A stretch of DNA of 64,000 bases, taken from NCBI GenBank assembly GCA_026671195.1, contig JAPOHD010000012.1:186001-250000 (forward strand), given 5' to 3'. Position numbers and translations under genes: made by a program. This document shows, one piece after another, positions 9,793 through 21,900 of the stretch. The notes beneath the pieces were generated by a model. It was given only the letters and a program-made list of their open reading frames with translations, had not been told where the DNA came from and made no database searches. How positions within the stretch are numbered: the stretch's first letter is position 1; each line of letters opens with the position of its first letter. This DNA is from Draconibacterium aestuarii (GTDB lineage: Bacteria > Bacteroidota > Bacteroidia > Bacteroidales > Prolixibacteraceae).

Positions 9793-11337
9793 ATGAATAA
9801 GCTAGGTTCCTTCTTGTTACTATTGCTGATTACTTTTTCAGCATGTAACCAGGCTCAAAAGTCAGCTCAAAAACAACCCAATCTGTTGATTATTTTCACT
9901 GATGAACACCGAAGGCAGTCAATGGAATTTTGGCAGCAGCCCGAATACAAGGGAGTTATAAATGGTGTCAGCGATCCGGTATTTACTCCAAATCTGAACA
10001 ATCTTGCAGCGGAGGGAGTAGTTTTTACGCAGGCAATGAGCACTCACCCGGTTTGTAGTCCTCACCGGGCCATGCTCTTAAGCGGTACTTTCCCAATGCA
10101 AAACGGAATTTGGAAAAATTGTCATTTAAATTCTGATACCGATCTTAAAGAAGATTTGGCATGTTTTACCGATGTTCTTTATGATAACGGCTACAATACG
10201 GCCTACTTTGGAAAGTGTCATTGGATTAAACCAACCAACGTTTTCGATCAGGATGCCAATTATATTGGAACGACAGAAGCTCCCGGTGGAGAGATGCCAA
10301 ATAAATTTGATATCTATATTCCACCGGGTCCGGACAGGCACAGTGTTGAATATTGGTACCAGGTGCTTAAAGACAACCATTTTGAGCACTATGTTTATTC
10401 CAATGATCCGGATGTCGTTGGAGGAAAAAGCGATAGGGAAATGTACAAGTCCATGGAATTTTCATCAAAACATGAGGCCCGAACAATTATCGATTATCTT
10501 AAAAATAATCGTAATCAACGTGACTCAGACAAACCTTTTTGTATCACCTGGTCGCTAAACCCACCGCATCCACCATACAATAAATTAGCCGATTGTGAAA
10601 AGGAATCGTACGAACTATATGAAAACATGTCGCACGACCAACTTTTTAACCGACCCAACCGAACAGATAAAGCTTCCGATTTGAACGCCAGGGTTTATTA
10701 TGCCAATGTAACTTCAACCGATAAATATATCGGTCAGGTTATTCACACACTCGATTCACTGGGTATGGCAGATAATACGCTGGTTGTTTTTACTTCAGAC
10801 CATGGCGAGATGCTTGGCAGCCACGACAGAATGCAAAAAAACTGTGAATATGAGGAAGCTTTTGGTGTACCTTTAATTATCCGTTACAAAGGCGTTTTGA
10901 AGCACAAACTCGATGATCTTCTTATAGGAACCACTGATCTTTATCCAACATTTCTGGGTTTAATGGGCTTGGATCATTTAATTCCGGAACAGGTTCTTGG
11001 AACAGATTATTCTGCCACAATTAAAAATGATCAAACCGAAACAGTAGACAGACCTGTCTCTACTCCGTTCATTTCAATAGAAGGCAATAAAAAGGGATTA
11101 CGTACAAATAAATACACTTTTACAGTATATGGTGATGGCAGTACAACCTTATTCGATAATTTGAGTGATCCCTATCAACAGGCGAATCTCAAATTCGATA
11201 TGTTGTCTGCGGAGGATCAGCAGATGTTGAGAGAGGAGCTCGGCTACTGGCTGAAATTATCTCAGGATCCCTGGGTGAGTGAAAAATTACATTCTGATTT
11301 TATTGATTATTCGGTAACAGCGGAAAAACATCTGTAG
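9793..11337 (+). CDS. S1-family sulfatase, lipoprotein
   Basis: It hydrolyses a sulfate ester on a glycan, probably at the cell surface or in the periplasm. The 514 residues begin with a lipoprotein signal (ITFSAC, Cys18). PNLLIIFTDEHRRQ supplies metal ligands, and C88-S-P-H-R92 is the CxPxR site whose cysteine is converted to formylglycine in active S1 enzymes. A second metal site VVFTSDHGEMLGSH and a lysine-containing C-terminal domain follow. The Asp-Glu in FTDEH, where many sulfatases have DD, points to a subfamily different from the other two here. No anaerobic maturase gene is in the window. Confidence 0.9.
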   Translation: MNKLGSFLLLLLITFSACNQAQKSAQKQPNLLIIFTDEHRRQSMEFWQQPEYKGVINGVSDPVFTPNLNNLAAEGVVFTQAMSTHPVCSPHRAMLLSGTFPMQNGIWKNCHLNSDTDLKEDLACFTDVLYDNGYNTAYFGKCHWIKPTNVFDQDANYIGTTEAPGGEMPNKFDIYIPPGPDRHSVEYWYQVLKDNHFEHYVYSNDPDVVGGKSDREMYKSMEFSSKHEARTIIDYLKNNRNQRDSDKPFCITWSLNPPHPPYNKLADCEKESYELYENMSHDQLFNRPNRTDKASDLNARVYYANVTSTDKYIGQVIHTLDSLGMADNTLVVFTSDHGEMLGSHDRMQKNCEYEEAFGVPLIIRYKGVLKHKLDDLLIGTTDLYPTFLGLMGLDHLIPEQVLGTDYSATIKNDQTETVDRPVSTPFISIEGNKKGLRTNKYTFTVYGDGSTTLFDNLSDPYQQANLKFDMLSAEDQQMLREELGYWLKLSQDPWVSEKLHSDFIDYSVTAEKHL

Positions 11338-11414
11338 AAATAATTTAAGGTAAAAATATCACCTTGATTAATAATGAAATTAATGAGTATCAAACTCATA
11401 GAAATATAAGGACA

Positions 11415-12830
11415 ATGAACAATAAATTTTTTGTAGGCCGAGCCATCTGGCTTTTATTGATTATTGCTGCTTTAACAACCAGCTCATGTAAAACGAATCA
11501 GAACGGGAAACCCAATATAATCGTTTTGCTAGTGGATGATGCCGGTTATGCCGATTTTGGTTTTATGGGATGTGAAGATCTTCAAACTCCAAATATCGAT
11601 AACCTGGCTTCCAGGGGCGTGGTATTTACTGATGCACATGTTTCTGCTTCGGTTTGCGGACCTTCACGTGCCGGGTTGATTACCGGACGTTATCAGCAAC
11701 GCTTTGGTTTTGAGTGTAATCCGGGAGATGGTGCAGTTCTCGATTCAAAAGAACAAACTATCGCTGCAACTTTAAAAAAAGCAGGCTACACAACTGCTGC
11801 ATTTGGAAAATGGCATTTGGGGGCAAAACCCGGATATCGGCCAACCGAACGGGGATTCGACTATTACTGGGGATTTTTGGCCGGAGGCAGAAGCTATTTC
11901 CCAAATCCAAGACAGGATGTTGAAGGAAACACACGTGCCATTACCGAGAATACGACACACGTTACATTCGATGGCTATTTAACCGATCGGCTTGGCGAGA
12001 AAGCTGTGGATTTTATCGACCGGAATAAAGACAATCCTTTTTTTATTTACTGGGCTCCGAATGCTGTACACACACCTATGGAAGCTACTGAGGAGGACTT
12101 GAAAAAGTTTGAAGGTCATCCGCGTCAGCAACTGGCCGCAATGACCTGGGCGCTTGACAGGGCGGTTGGTAATATTGTTGACAAGCTGGAACAAGAAAAG
12201 CTGTTGGACAATACATTAATCTTCTTCCTGAGCGACAATGGCGGAGCGCATAATAACCAATCATCCTGTTTGCCCTTAAAAGGATGGAAGGGAAATGAAT
12301 TCGAAGGCGGACTTCGTGTGGCCTTTTTTGCTACCTGGGCCTCAAAATTAAAGGGAGGTAGAGAATTCGATGGTTTGAGTTCATCTATGGATATTTTTGC
12401 CACTTCGGCAGATGCAGCCGGTATTTTGGAACAATGCGAAGGACTTGATGGGGTTTCTTTGCTTCCTTATTTGACAGGGGAAACAGAAGGGGAGCCGCAT
12501 TCCGAATTGTTTTGGCGAAAAGACCAAAAAGCTGCTGCAAGAATTAACGATCATAAATTAATACGTGTTGAACAACTGCCTTCAGTAATGTACAACTTGT
12601 CTGAGGATATTAGCGAAACCAATAATCTGGTAGATAAGAACCTGGAAAAGCTAAATGAATTGGAAACCAAATTAAGCGAATGGGAAAAAGAATTAATGGA
12701 TCCACTTTGGACGGAAGGACACACCTGGGATACGATTACATGGATGATACACCAGGATTTGATGAATAACCGTGAGGTGAGAGTAAAAGATCCGGCACAG
12801 TTGAAAGAGTATTTGTCGAATAAAAACTAA
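11415..12830 (+). CDS. S1-family arylsulfatase-like lipoprotein
   Basis: A sulfatase of 471 residues from the ATG at 11415. I chose this over the TTG at 11364 because it is preceded by AAGGAC and immediately starts a lipoprotein signal (LTTSSC, Cys25). The active site is PNIIVLLVDDAGYAD with C81-G-P-S-R85 as the formylglycine motif, GKWHLGAKPGYRPTERGFD, and FLSDNGGAHNNQSS as the second metal site. Overall it resembles the common type I arylsulfatase/N-acetylgalactosamine-sulfatase architecture. It lies 77 bp after the previous sulfatase and 31 bp before the GH2 gene. Confidence 0.9.
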   Translation: MNNKFFVGRAIWLLLIIAALTTSSCKTNQNGKPNIIVLLVDDAGYADFGFMGCEDLQTPNIDNLASRGVVFTDAHVSASVCGPSRAGLITGRYQQRFGFECNPGDGAVLDSKEQTIAATLKKAGYTTAAFGKWHLGAKPGYRPTERGFDYYWGFLAGGRSYFPNPRQDVEGNTRAITENTTHVTFDGYLTDRLGEKAVDFIDRNKDNPFFIYWAPNAVHTPMEATEEDLKKFEGHPRQQLAAMTWALDRAVGNIVDKLEQEKLLDNTLIFFLSDNGGAHNNQSSCLPLKGWKGNEFEGGLRVAFFATWASKLKGGREFDGLSSSMDIFATSADAAGILEQCEGLDGVSLLPYLTGETEGEPHSELFWRKDQKAAARINDHKLIRVEQLPSVMYNLSEDISETNNLVDKNLEKLNELETKLSEWEKELMDPLWTEGHTWDTITWMIHQDLMNNREVRVKDPAQLKEYLSNKN

Positions 12831-12846
12831 AATAAATTACAAATAA

Positions 12847-15984
<3,138 letters not shown>

Positions 15985-16073
15985 ATAACCAAAGATTCAA
16001 ATCTACTTACGAATTGCACAGGGGCAGAGCAAGTAGTATTTTGAAAGGGTGCATTGTAACCTGAAATGAAAAT

Positions 16074-16119
16074 CCATCTGTCTCCGGTTCCTGATAGTTT
16101 CAGGGGCTGGAGCTGATGG
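16074..16119. repeat. Imperfect 46-bp inverted repeat downstream of GH2 gene
   Basis: CCATC...CTCC...CCTGA pairs with TCAGG...GGAG...GATGG around a TAGTT loop. It starts 90 bp after the beta-galactosidase stop. No T-tract follows, so it is either an RNA stability hairpin or a mobile-element footprint next to the sulfatase relic. Confidence 0.4.
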
Positions 16120-16283
16120 ATACTAAGATGAATCTTGTTGCCATTATGAGCAGATCGATAATCCACCTGCAAAAAAGTGAAATGTTGATATTTTCTATCC
16201 GGCCCGAAATGAAACAGAAAAGTATTAATCAACAAAATTTGCATGAAGCAATAGAAAAAATGATGCATTCCGTATTAAAAGAA

Positions 16284-16406
16284 ATGAAGCTTCTGTTTTC
16301 CGTTTCGTTAAGCATATTGTTGTACCAATCTGTTTTTGCACAGCAACCGAAAGTCCTTTTTGTAATAAGCGACGATCAGTCTTTTGCGTACTTGAATAAG
16401 CAGTAA
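16284..16406 (+). pseudogene. N-terminal remnant of a secreted sulfatase
   Basis: The frame from the ATG at 16284 encodes a signal peptide (MKLLFSVSLSILLYQSVFAQ) followed by PKVLFVISDDQSFAYLNKQ and a stop after 40 codons. PxVLFVISDDQ is the start of an S1 sulfatase, where the Asp-Asp pair binds the metal. The catalytic CxPxR region and everything after are missing, and the next 140 bp have no matching frame. I infer a truncated sulfatase gene; expression of a 40-residue protein cannot be excluded. Confidence 0.65.
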
Positions 16407-16569
16407 TGATTGGCAGGTTCGCAGGTTTGTCTTCAATAGATTATGAAATCGTTTCACCAATGCATCCTAAAACTTATCCGATGTTATAAATTGATTTTTA
16501 CGATTTGGTAGCAAGGTATGACAACAATTTAGCGAAGAATTTAATATGATAGAACTAAAACATTTTATA

Positions 16570-18153
16570 ATGAATAATAAGATCATCTTTTCAATATTAG
16601 TGACATTAATCTTTGTGATTACTTCATATGGTAATGAAAAAAGTACCACAAAAGATCGACCAAACGTTGTTTTTATCCTGGCCGATGATTTGGGATACCA
16701 TGATCTAAGCTTCGCCGGAAGTAAATATTACGAAACACCAAACATCGATAAAATTGCAGATGAAGGGACTGTGTTTACCAATGGTTACGCTGCTTGTCAG
16801 GTATGCAGCCCATCAAGGGCAAGTATAATGACGGGAAAGTTTCCTGCCAGGCATGGTATTACTGATTGGATAGGAGCCAGAACCGGTCAGGACTGGAGAA
16901 AATCTGGTCATAATAATAAGCTCCTTCCGGCGGAATATAAGCTTAATTTGGCAGCAGAATATACCACGCTTCCGGAGGCTTTAAAAGAAGTCGGGTATAA
17001 AACTTTTTTTGCAGGTAAATGGCATCTTGGTAAAAAAGGTTCCTGGCCTGAAGATCATGGTTTTGATATAAATAAAGGCGGCTGGGACTCTGGAGGCCCA
17101 AAGGGGGGATATTATGCGCCCTGGACTAATCCGAATTTAGAAAGTGGTCCGGATGGAGAAAACCTATCAACGCGCTTAGCCAAAGAAACGGTAAAGTTTC
17201 TTGAAGAAAATAAAGATACAGCCTTTTTTGCTTATCTGTCGTTCTATGCGGTTCATGGTCCTATTCAGACAACTCAGGATAAATGGGCAAAATACCGGAA
17301 AAAGGCTGAAGAAACCGGCATTGTAAATTCTGGATATAAAATGGCTGCACGACTTCCGATACGACAAGTGCAGGATAATCCCATCTATGCAGGTTTGGTT
17401 GAAACAATGGATGATGCTGTTGGGCTTGTGCTGAATTCTTTAAAAGAATTAGGACTCGATAAAAACACAATCGTAATTTTTACATCAGATAATGGTGGCG
17501 TTGCTTCCGGTGACGCTTTTTCAACATCAAATTTGCCACTTCGGGGTGGGAAAGGTTATCAATTTGAAGGTGGTATTCGGGAACCCTATATCATAAAAGT
17601 TCCAGGAATGACAAACGGCGAAAGATCAGATGTGCCGGTATCCGGAACCGATTTCTATCCGACCATTCTCGATCTTGCCCGTGCTGATTTACGTCCGAAC
17701 GATCACCAGGACGGAATAAGTCTGTTGCCTGTTTTAAAAGGTCAGGTTGTTCCTGAAAGACCTTTGATTTGGCATTATCCTCACTATGGCAACCAGGGAG
17801 GGGACCCAAGTTCAATCATTCGCCTGGGGGATTGGAAGTTGATTCATTATTATGAGAATGATAAAGATGAACTATATAATTTAAGAACAGATTTGGAGGA
17901 ACAGCATAATATTGCAGAAGAGAATCGCTTAAAGGTTAAAGAACTGAAAGCCCGGCTGTTTGATTATTTGGAAAGTGTAAATGCCATATTTCCTGAAAAA
18001 GATCCTGACTTTGACCCCGAAAAAGCAAAACAACGATATAAGGATATGAAAAACAGAAGACTTCCGCAATTGGAACAGGAACGAATGCTCTTTTTATCAA
18101 AAGACTTTGAACCTGGTAATAATTGGTGGGGTAGTAAAGTGACAAAGGACTGA
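16570..18153 (+). CDS. S1-family sulfatase, secreted
   Basis: A sulfatase of 527 residues from the ATG at 16570, which opens a signal peptide; an ATG at 16546 in the same frame would add eight residues and is the alternative start. PNVVFILADDLGYHDLSF supplies the first metal site, C79-S-P-S-R83 is the formylglycine motif (VCSPSRASIMTGK), GKWHLGKKGSWPEDHGFD and IFTSDNGGVASG complete the active site, and DELYNLRTDLEEQHNI is the conserved C-terminal turn. It resembles the common sulfatase type acting on sulfated galactose or fucose glycans, but specificity is not readable. It is separated from the GH2 gene by the relic-bearing gap and may have its own promoter. Confidence 0.92.
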   Translation: MNNKIIFSILVTLIFVITSYGNEKSTTKDRPNVVFILADDLGYHDLSFAGSKYYETPNIDKIADEGTVFTNGYAACQVCSPSRASIMTGKFPARHGITDWIGARTGQDWRKSGHNNKLLPAEYKLNLAAEYTTLPEALKEVGYKTFFAGKWHLGKKGSWPEDHGFDINKGGWDSGGPKGGYYAPWTNPNLESGPDGENLSTRLAKETVKFLEENKDTAFFAYLSFYAVHGPIQTTQDKWAKYRKKAEETGIVNSGYKMAARLPIRQVQDNPIYAGLVETMDDAVGLVLNSLKELGLDKNTIVIFTSDNGGVASGDAFSTSNLPLRGGKGYQFEGGIREPYIIKVPGMTNGERSDVPVSGTDFYPTILDLARADLRPNDHQDGISLLPVLKGQVVPERPLIWHYPHYGNQGGDPSSIIRLGDWKLIHYYENDKDELYNLRTDLEEQHNIAEENRLKVKELKARLFDYLESVNAIFPEKDPDFDPEKAKQRYKDMKNRRLPQLEQERMLFLSKDFEPGNNWWGSKVTKD

Positions 18154-18388
18154 TTTTGTTTTGTTCAAGTAGTTTTACATAGAATTACATAAAAGAAACA
18201 GTGCAAAGTATATTTTTATAATATTAACAGTTTTGGTAGCCTATTGTTATTGTATGACTAGGTTGCCATTGAAAGCAAAGCCCATTTCGATTTTTTTTAA
18301 TTATCTCTATATTCGCATAAATCGGCTTGCCTAAAAAATCAACAGTATTTATGGCGATATAATCCTGCATAAAAATCACCTTAAAAAT

Positions 18389-19003
18389 ATGAGCAAATTG
18401 AAGATAGTAGCAGTAATATTGATTTCAGGCCTTTTAATATCATCATGTGGAGCAAAAACACAAAACAAAACGAAACAAAACGAATTTGAGAATGAGGCTG
18501 TGTTAAAGAAGAACGAAGAAATTTCCTTCGACAAAACATTAATTTTTCAGGCCTCACTAGACGGAAATATACAAATTGTACAAAATGCTCTGGACAAGGG
18601 ATTTGATACTAATTCTGTTGATGAAAATAAAAGAACGGCATTAATGTTGGCTGCATACAACGGAAATACTGAGATCGTAAAACTTCTGATTAATCAGGGA
18701 GCAAAGGTTAATTCAACAGACGAGATTGATCGAACGGCCCTAATGTATGCTTCAACGGGCCCATTTGTAAAAACTGTTATAACATTATTAGAGGCTGGGG
18801 CAGAACCAAATTTGATAGAGAAAGAAGAAAATTGGACTGCTGCGATGATGGCAGCTGCTGAAGGTCAGCTCGATGTTTTAAAAACACTAATTGCTTATGG
18901 TGCCGATCTTGACATGGTCGATGTTGATGGCGAATCTTCATTGGATTTTGCCAGTTCAAACGGACACACGGCTGTAGTTGAATACATAAAATCAAAAGAC
19001 TAA
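18389..19003 (+). CDS. Ankyrin-repeat lipoprotein
   Basis: A 204-residue exported lipoprotein: signal peptide with LLISSCG (lipobox Cys20), a short charged linker, then four ankyrin repeats (about 55-200) with the usual RTALMLAAYNGNTEIVKLL pattern. Such repeats mediate protein-protein contact. The partner is unknown, and the flanking genes (sulfatase upstream, integrase downstream) give no clue. In other bacteria periplasmic ankyrin proteins often partner secreted enzymes or catalases; nothing here tests that. Confidence 0.85.
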   Translation: MSKLKIVAVILISGLLISSCGAKTQNKTKQNEFENEAVLKKNEEISFDKTLIFQASLDGNIQIVQNALDKGFDTNSVDENKRTALMLAAYNGNTEIVKLLINQGAKVNSTDEIDRTALMYASTGPFVKTVITLLEAGAEPNLIEKEENWTAAMMAAAEGQLDVLKTLIAYGADLDMVDVDGESSLDFASSNGHTAVVEYIKSKD

Positions 19004-20228
19004 ATAGTCGATTATTGCCAACGATTAAAGCATAAACAGAACTAATATAGAAAATAAAACAATTATTGTTTAGACTATTTCTGATTCCGGCAAGAGGAGC
19101 GAGACTTACATTGCTAAAAATATCGAATGAGCGATAATTTAATAGAACTTGGGATTTTGGCCGCTAAACTTCTTGCTATAAGAGATTGACGAAATTGCAG
19201 ATCATTCTCGCAGGAATATCATACCTTCATGGAACGCTGCATCAAATACCAAATTGGTTTGTTTGAACAGTTCAATGAATACACTAGAATTAAGCCATAT
19301 TATATCAGTTTATTTTTTGCCTTGTTTCAGCGAAGAAATAAAAGGTTTCAGAAACCTGTTCCTCATATTTGAGTAAGAGGTTATGCATCTGACACGTACC
19401 GACTTGAAAGTTTCCTGTATCAAATTTGATACAGGAAGTGCGATAGGAAGTGATACAGGAACTGCGATTAGAACTGCGACAAGAAGTGCGATGTTATTCG
19501 AGAAAGTAAACCTTTCTACCCACGAAAAAAAGAGCTATTAAAAGTTTTATAAATTTCCCTATGCCACGGCATCTCACACTCGCAGTCTTTAATTCACCTC
19601 CATTCGTTCATACTTCATGGAACCGGCGTTGTTTTGTCTTTATATTTGAAAAGCCTTAGGCACCGCACGGAAAGAACAGCCCCTTTGTTTCACGGCAGGA
19701 CTGTACTTCCCTTTAGCCTGCTCGCCTTGCGTGTTATTGTAGTATTATAAATTTGAAAGATGGAAAACAAAAAAAGAAAGCCAAAGTTAGCCATCCTACG
19801 CACCATCCGACCCAGATTTAAATACAAGGCTAAAGTAAATGCCCTGATTTTATAAATTGAAATCTGAGCGGAACGAATATTAGTTTTCAGGGCAGCCTTG
19901 TATTTAACCCCGGATGGCAAGTCTGAGACTTTCTTTTCTTTTTTTTCTTTTTTTCTTCTCTTTTGGGGATATTTTATTTTACAAAATAAAATCAATAGAG
20001 CCTGTTCTCATATACTTAGTCCCAAGTGAATGACTTAGTTGGTGGGGGAGAGGTTGGCAAGATGTGATTTTGTTTCACAAAATCCCTCGTGCCTTTCCGG
20101 CAAGGACTTTTAATCTGTCGATTAAAAGCTTGATTAATTCTTCGAATTAAGATCTTTAAGGGAATATGAAGATGATTTTAAAAACAATGTCCATTACTAT
20201 TAGGCAACGGACATTGAAATGTTAATCA
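19004..20228. other. 1.2-kb non-coding region with palindromes, beside the integrase gene
   Basis: I see no credible gene. At 19412-19437 lies a perfect 26-bp palindrome, followed by two near-identical 17-mers (19428-19444 and 19452-19468) and weaker copies up to about 19492. At 19818-19831 and 19894-19907 a 14-bp inverted repeat (ends in AAGGCT/AGCCTT) has outer arms CCATCCG/CGGATGG at 19803 and 19911, so the stretch 19803-19917 could fold as RNA. A 101-codon minus-strand frame (19690-19995), very Lys/Arg-rich, runs through this fold and is probably not a gene. The region is likely part of the element carried by the integrase. Confidence 0.5.
19412..19437. repeat. Perfect 26-bp palindrome followed by degenerate repeats
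   Basis: The half-site TTCCTGTATCAAA is followed directly by its exact reverse complement. The right arm is reused: GATACAGGAAGTGCGAT (19428) recurs at 19452 with one change, and GAACTGCGA/GAAGTGCGA fragments continue to 19491. It may be a protein-binding site or the end of a mobile element. Confidence 0.7.
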
Positions 20229-21446
20229 TCATATCGCCTTCTTCTTTTCACTAAGTTTCGTTTGTAGCATATCCATATCTACTGAGATTTTCTGATCCAA
20301 AACTTTGGCATAAATCTGCGTCGTTTTCAAGGAGGTGTGTCCAAGAATTTTAGAAACAGTTTCAATCGGAACGCCATTTGCCAATGTAACAGAAGTAGCA
20401 AAAGTATGCCTGGCTATATGCATTGTGATATCCTTATTGATTCCGCAGATATCGCCAAGCTCTTTGAGGTAACTGTTCATCTTTTGATTGGTTAGAACCG
20501 GAAGTAACTTTCCGTTATTTTCGTTTGTAGGGTATTTTGAATATTTATCTAATAATTCCTTTGCCTTGGGAAGCAATGGAATTCGGCACCGAGTACTGGT
20601 CTTTGTTCTGTCGATAATTATCCAGTCCTTTTTGTCTATACCTTTATGCAGGTGACTTTTATTCAATTTATAAATATCAGAATAGGAGAGACCGGTGTAA
20701 CATGCAAAAACGAATATATCGCGTACAATGTCTAATCTTTTAATCTGTATCTTCTTTTGTTCTAACCGATCAAGTTCGTCGGAAGTAAGGATTTCTCGTT
20801 GGGTGGGAGCTAAACCAACCTTATATTTTTTATATGGATTAATTGAAATATGCTCCATGGATATAGCCAGATTAAGAACTCTTCTTAAATGTTTATGATA
20901 GTTCCATGCGGTGTTCTGATGCACTTTATATTTTCGTTTAAGATAAATATCAAATGCATCAAGAAAACCAAATTTGATCGTCTGTACAGGATAATCGTTT
21001 TTCTTATAATGATCCTTGATAAAAGTTGCCAGTCTTTTTCTCGATGATTTATAGTGTTTGTAGGTTTCTTTCGAATAACCACCAGTTTTGGCAACCATAC
21101 TCTCCAGGTAATAGTCAAAAACTTCCAGTACACCTGTCTTATTATCAACCTCCAATAGGTAGTCCTTTATTGTACTAACGGAGAAATCTTCTCCGGATGA
21201 CCTCAATTGATTGTAATAATCCTGGATCTCCGTTTTTAACTTGTCAAGTCTCTCATTGGCAGTATACGCATTAGGAGCGCGGTCTTTAACTCTTCCTTTT
21301 GCTTCACTCCAATGTTTGGGCTGAATAAACAATCCGGTGGAAAGATCTACTCGTTTTGATTTAACCGTGAATCTAACATAGATGGGCAGCTGACCATCAT
21401 CATTTAACCTCGATTTTCGAGGATAAAAATGCATAATAACTCTCAT
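20229..21446 (-). CDS. Tyrosine recombinase/integrase (IntDOT-like)
   Basis: It catalyses site-specific integration or excision of a mobile element. From the ATG at 21446 it has 405 residues; that start is chosen over the longer frame from 21548 because a strong Shine-Dalgarno AAAAGGAGGT sits 5 bp upstream. Domains are an N-terminal arm-binding domain (MRVIMHFYPRKSRLNDDGQ), a SAM-like core-binding domain (about 110-200) and a C-terminal catalytic domain. Visible catalytic residues are HIARH (His, Arg), LGHTSLKTT (His) and the nucleophile in QIYAKV. In box I the usual Arg of TGLR is Ser (TGLSYSDI), as known in IntDOT of CTnDOT. The tRNA-Leu gene upstream is the probable target. Confidence 0.9.
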   Translation of the reverse strand: MRVIMHFYPRKSRLNDDGQLPIYVRFTVKSKRVDLSTGLFIQPKHWSEAKGRVKDRAPNAYTANERLDKLKTEIQDYYNQLRSSGEDFSVSTIKDYLLEVDNKTGVLEVFDYYLESMVAKTGGYSKETYKHYKSSRKRLATFIKDHYKKNDYPVQTIKFGFLDAFDIYLKRKYKVHQNTAWNYHKHLRRVLNLAISMEHISINPYKKYKVGLAPTQREILTSDELDRLEQKKIQIKRLDIVRDIFVFACYTGLSYSDIYKLNKSHLHKGIDKKDWIIIDRTKTSTRCRIPLLPKAKELLDKYSKYPTNENNGKLLPVLTNQKMNSYLKELGDICGINKDITMHIARHTFATSVTLANGVPIETVSKILGHTSLKTTQIYAKVLDQKISVDMDMLQTKLSEKKKAI

Positions 21447-21583
21447 AATTACCTCCTTTTTAATTGTTAATAAATGATTCCGGTTGATGCTTAAAACTAC
21501 TGAATATTGAGTAAAATGAAAACAGTAAAAAGCACCAAAAAGAACCAAATAAAATGTTAAAAATCAGTTAATTATAGAGTTTT

Positions 21584-21632
21584 GAGGGACCATGGAATTG
21601 TGAAATTTGCTATGGTCCCTCTGTGGTCCCTC
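21584..21632. repeat. Candidate integrase-binding site / att region
   Basis: GAGGGACCAT (21584) is inverted as ATGGTCCCTC (21612-21621), and TGGTCCCTC repeats directly at 21613 and 21624, two bases apart. The cluster lies between the integrase start and the 3' end of tRNA-Leu, where arm-type and core sites of tRNA-targeting integrases are expected. The assignment is inferred from position and symmetry. Confidence 0.45.
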
Positions 21633-21677
21633 CAAATAAGGCTATATATGACCTTTTTGGGTATTTCACTAAAAAAG

Positions 21678-21711
21678 AAAAGCGCTTAAAATCAATGATT
21701 TAAGCGCTTTT
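21678..21711 (-). terminator. Terminator downstream of tRNA-Leu
   Basis: AAAGCGCTTAAA-type arms form a stem of about 15 bp with one bulge and a 4-base loop; on the minus strand it is followed by TTTTCTTTTTT. It lies 22 bp beyond the tRNA CCA end and would end the tRNA transcript. Confidence 0.75.
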
Positions 21712-21732
21712 GCTATTTTTTAATATCTAAAA

Positions 21733-21819
21733 TGGTGCCCAGTAAAGGACTCGAACCTTCACGCCCTTGCGAGCACTAGTCCCTGAAACTAGCGTGTCTA
21801 CCAATTCCACCAACTGGGC
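21733..21819 (-). tRNA. tRNA-Leu (anticodon CAG)
   Basis: Read on the minus strand, the gene begins GCCCAGTTGGTGGAATTGG and ends GGGCACCA, with CCA encoded. The acceptor stem GCCCAGT/ACTGGGC pairs perfectly, the T-loop reads GGTTCGAGTCC, the anticodon stem is CTAGT/ACTAG with loop TTCAGGG (anticodon CAG), and the long variable arm GTGCTCGCAAGGGCGT is typical of leucine tRNAs. It probably served as the integration site for the element whose integrase lies at 20229-21446. Confidence 0.95.
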
Positions 21820-21845
21820 TAATTTGGTGCGCCAAAGATATAAAA

Positions 21846-21881
21846 AAATCCGCCTTTTCGTCATTTCGAATAGGCGGATTT
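21846..21881 (-). terminator. Rho-independent terminator of pyrBI
   Basis: AAATCCGCCT pairs with AGGCGGATTT over a 16-base loop. Read on the minus strand it is followed by a T-run and begins 20 bp after the pyrI stop. Confidence 0.85.
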
Positions 21882-21900
21882 ACCTTAAATCGTTATTTTG

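Noticed and set aside
19690-19995. 101-codon minus-strand frame
   Set aside because: It is very Lys/Arg-rich, crosses an inverted repeat and has no clear ribosome binding site or domain. I treat it as chance frame in structured non-coding DNA.
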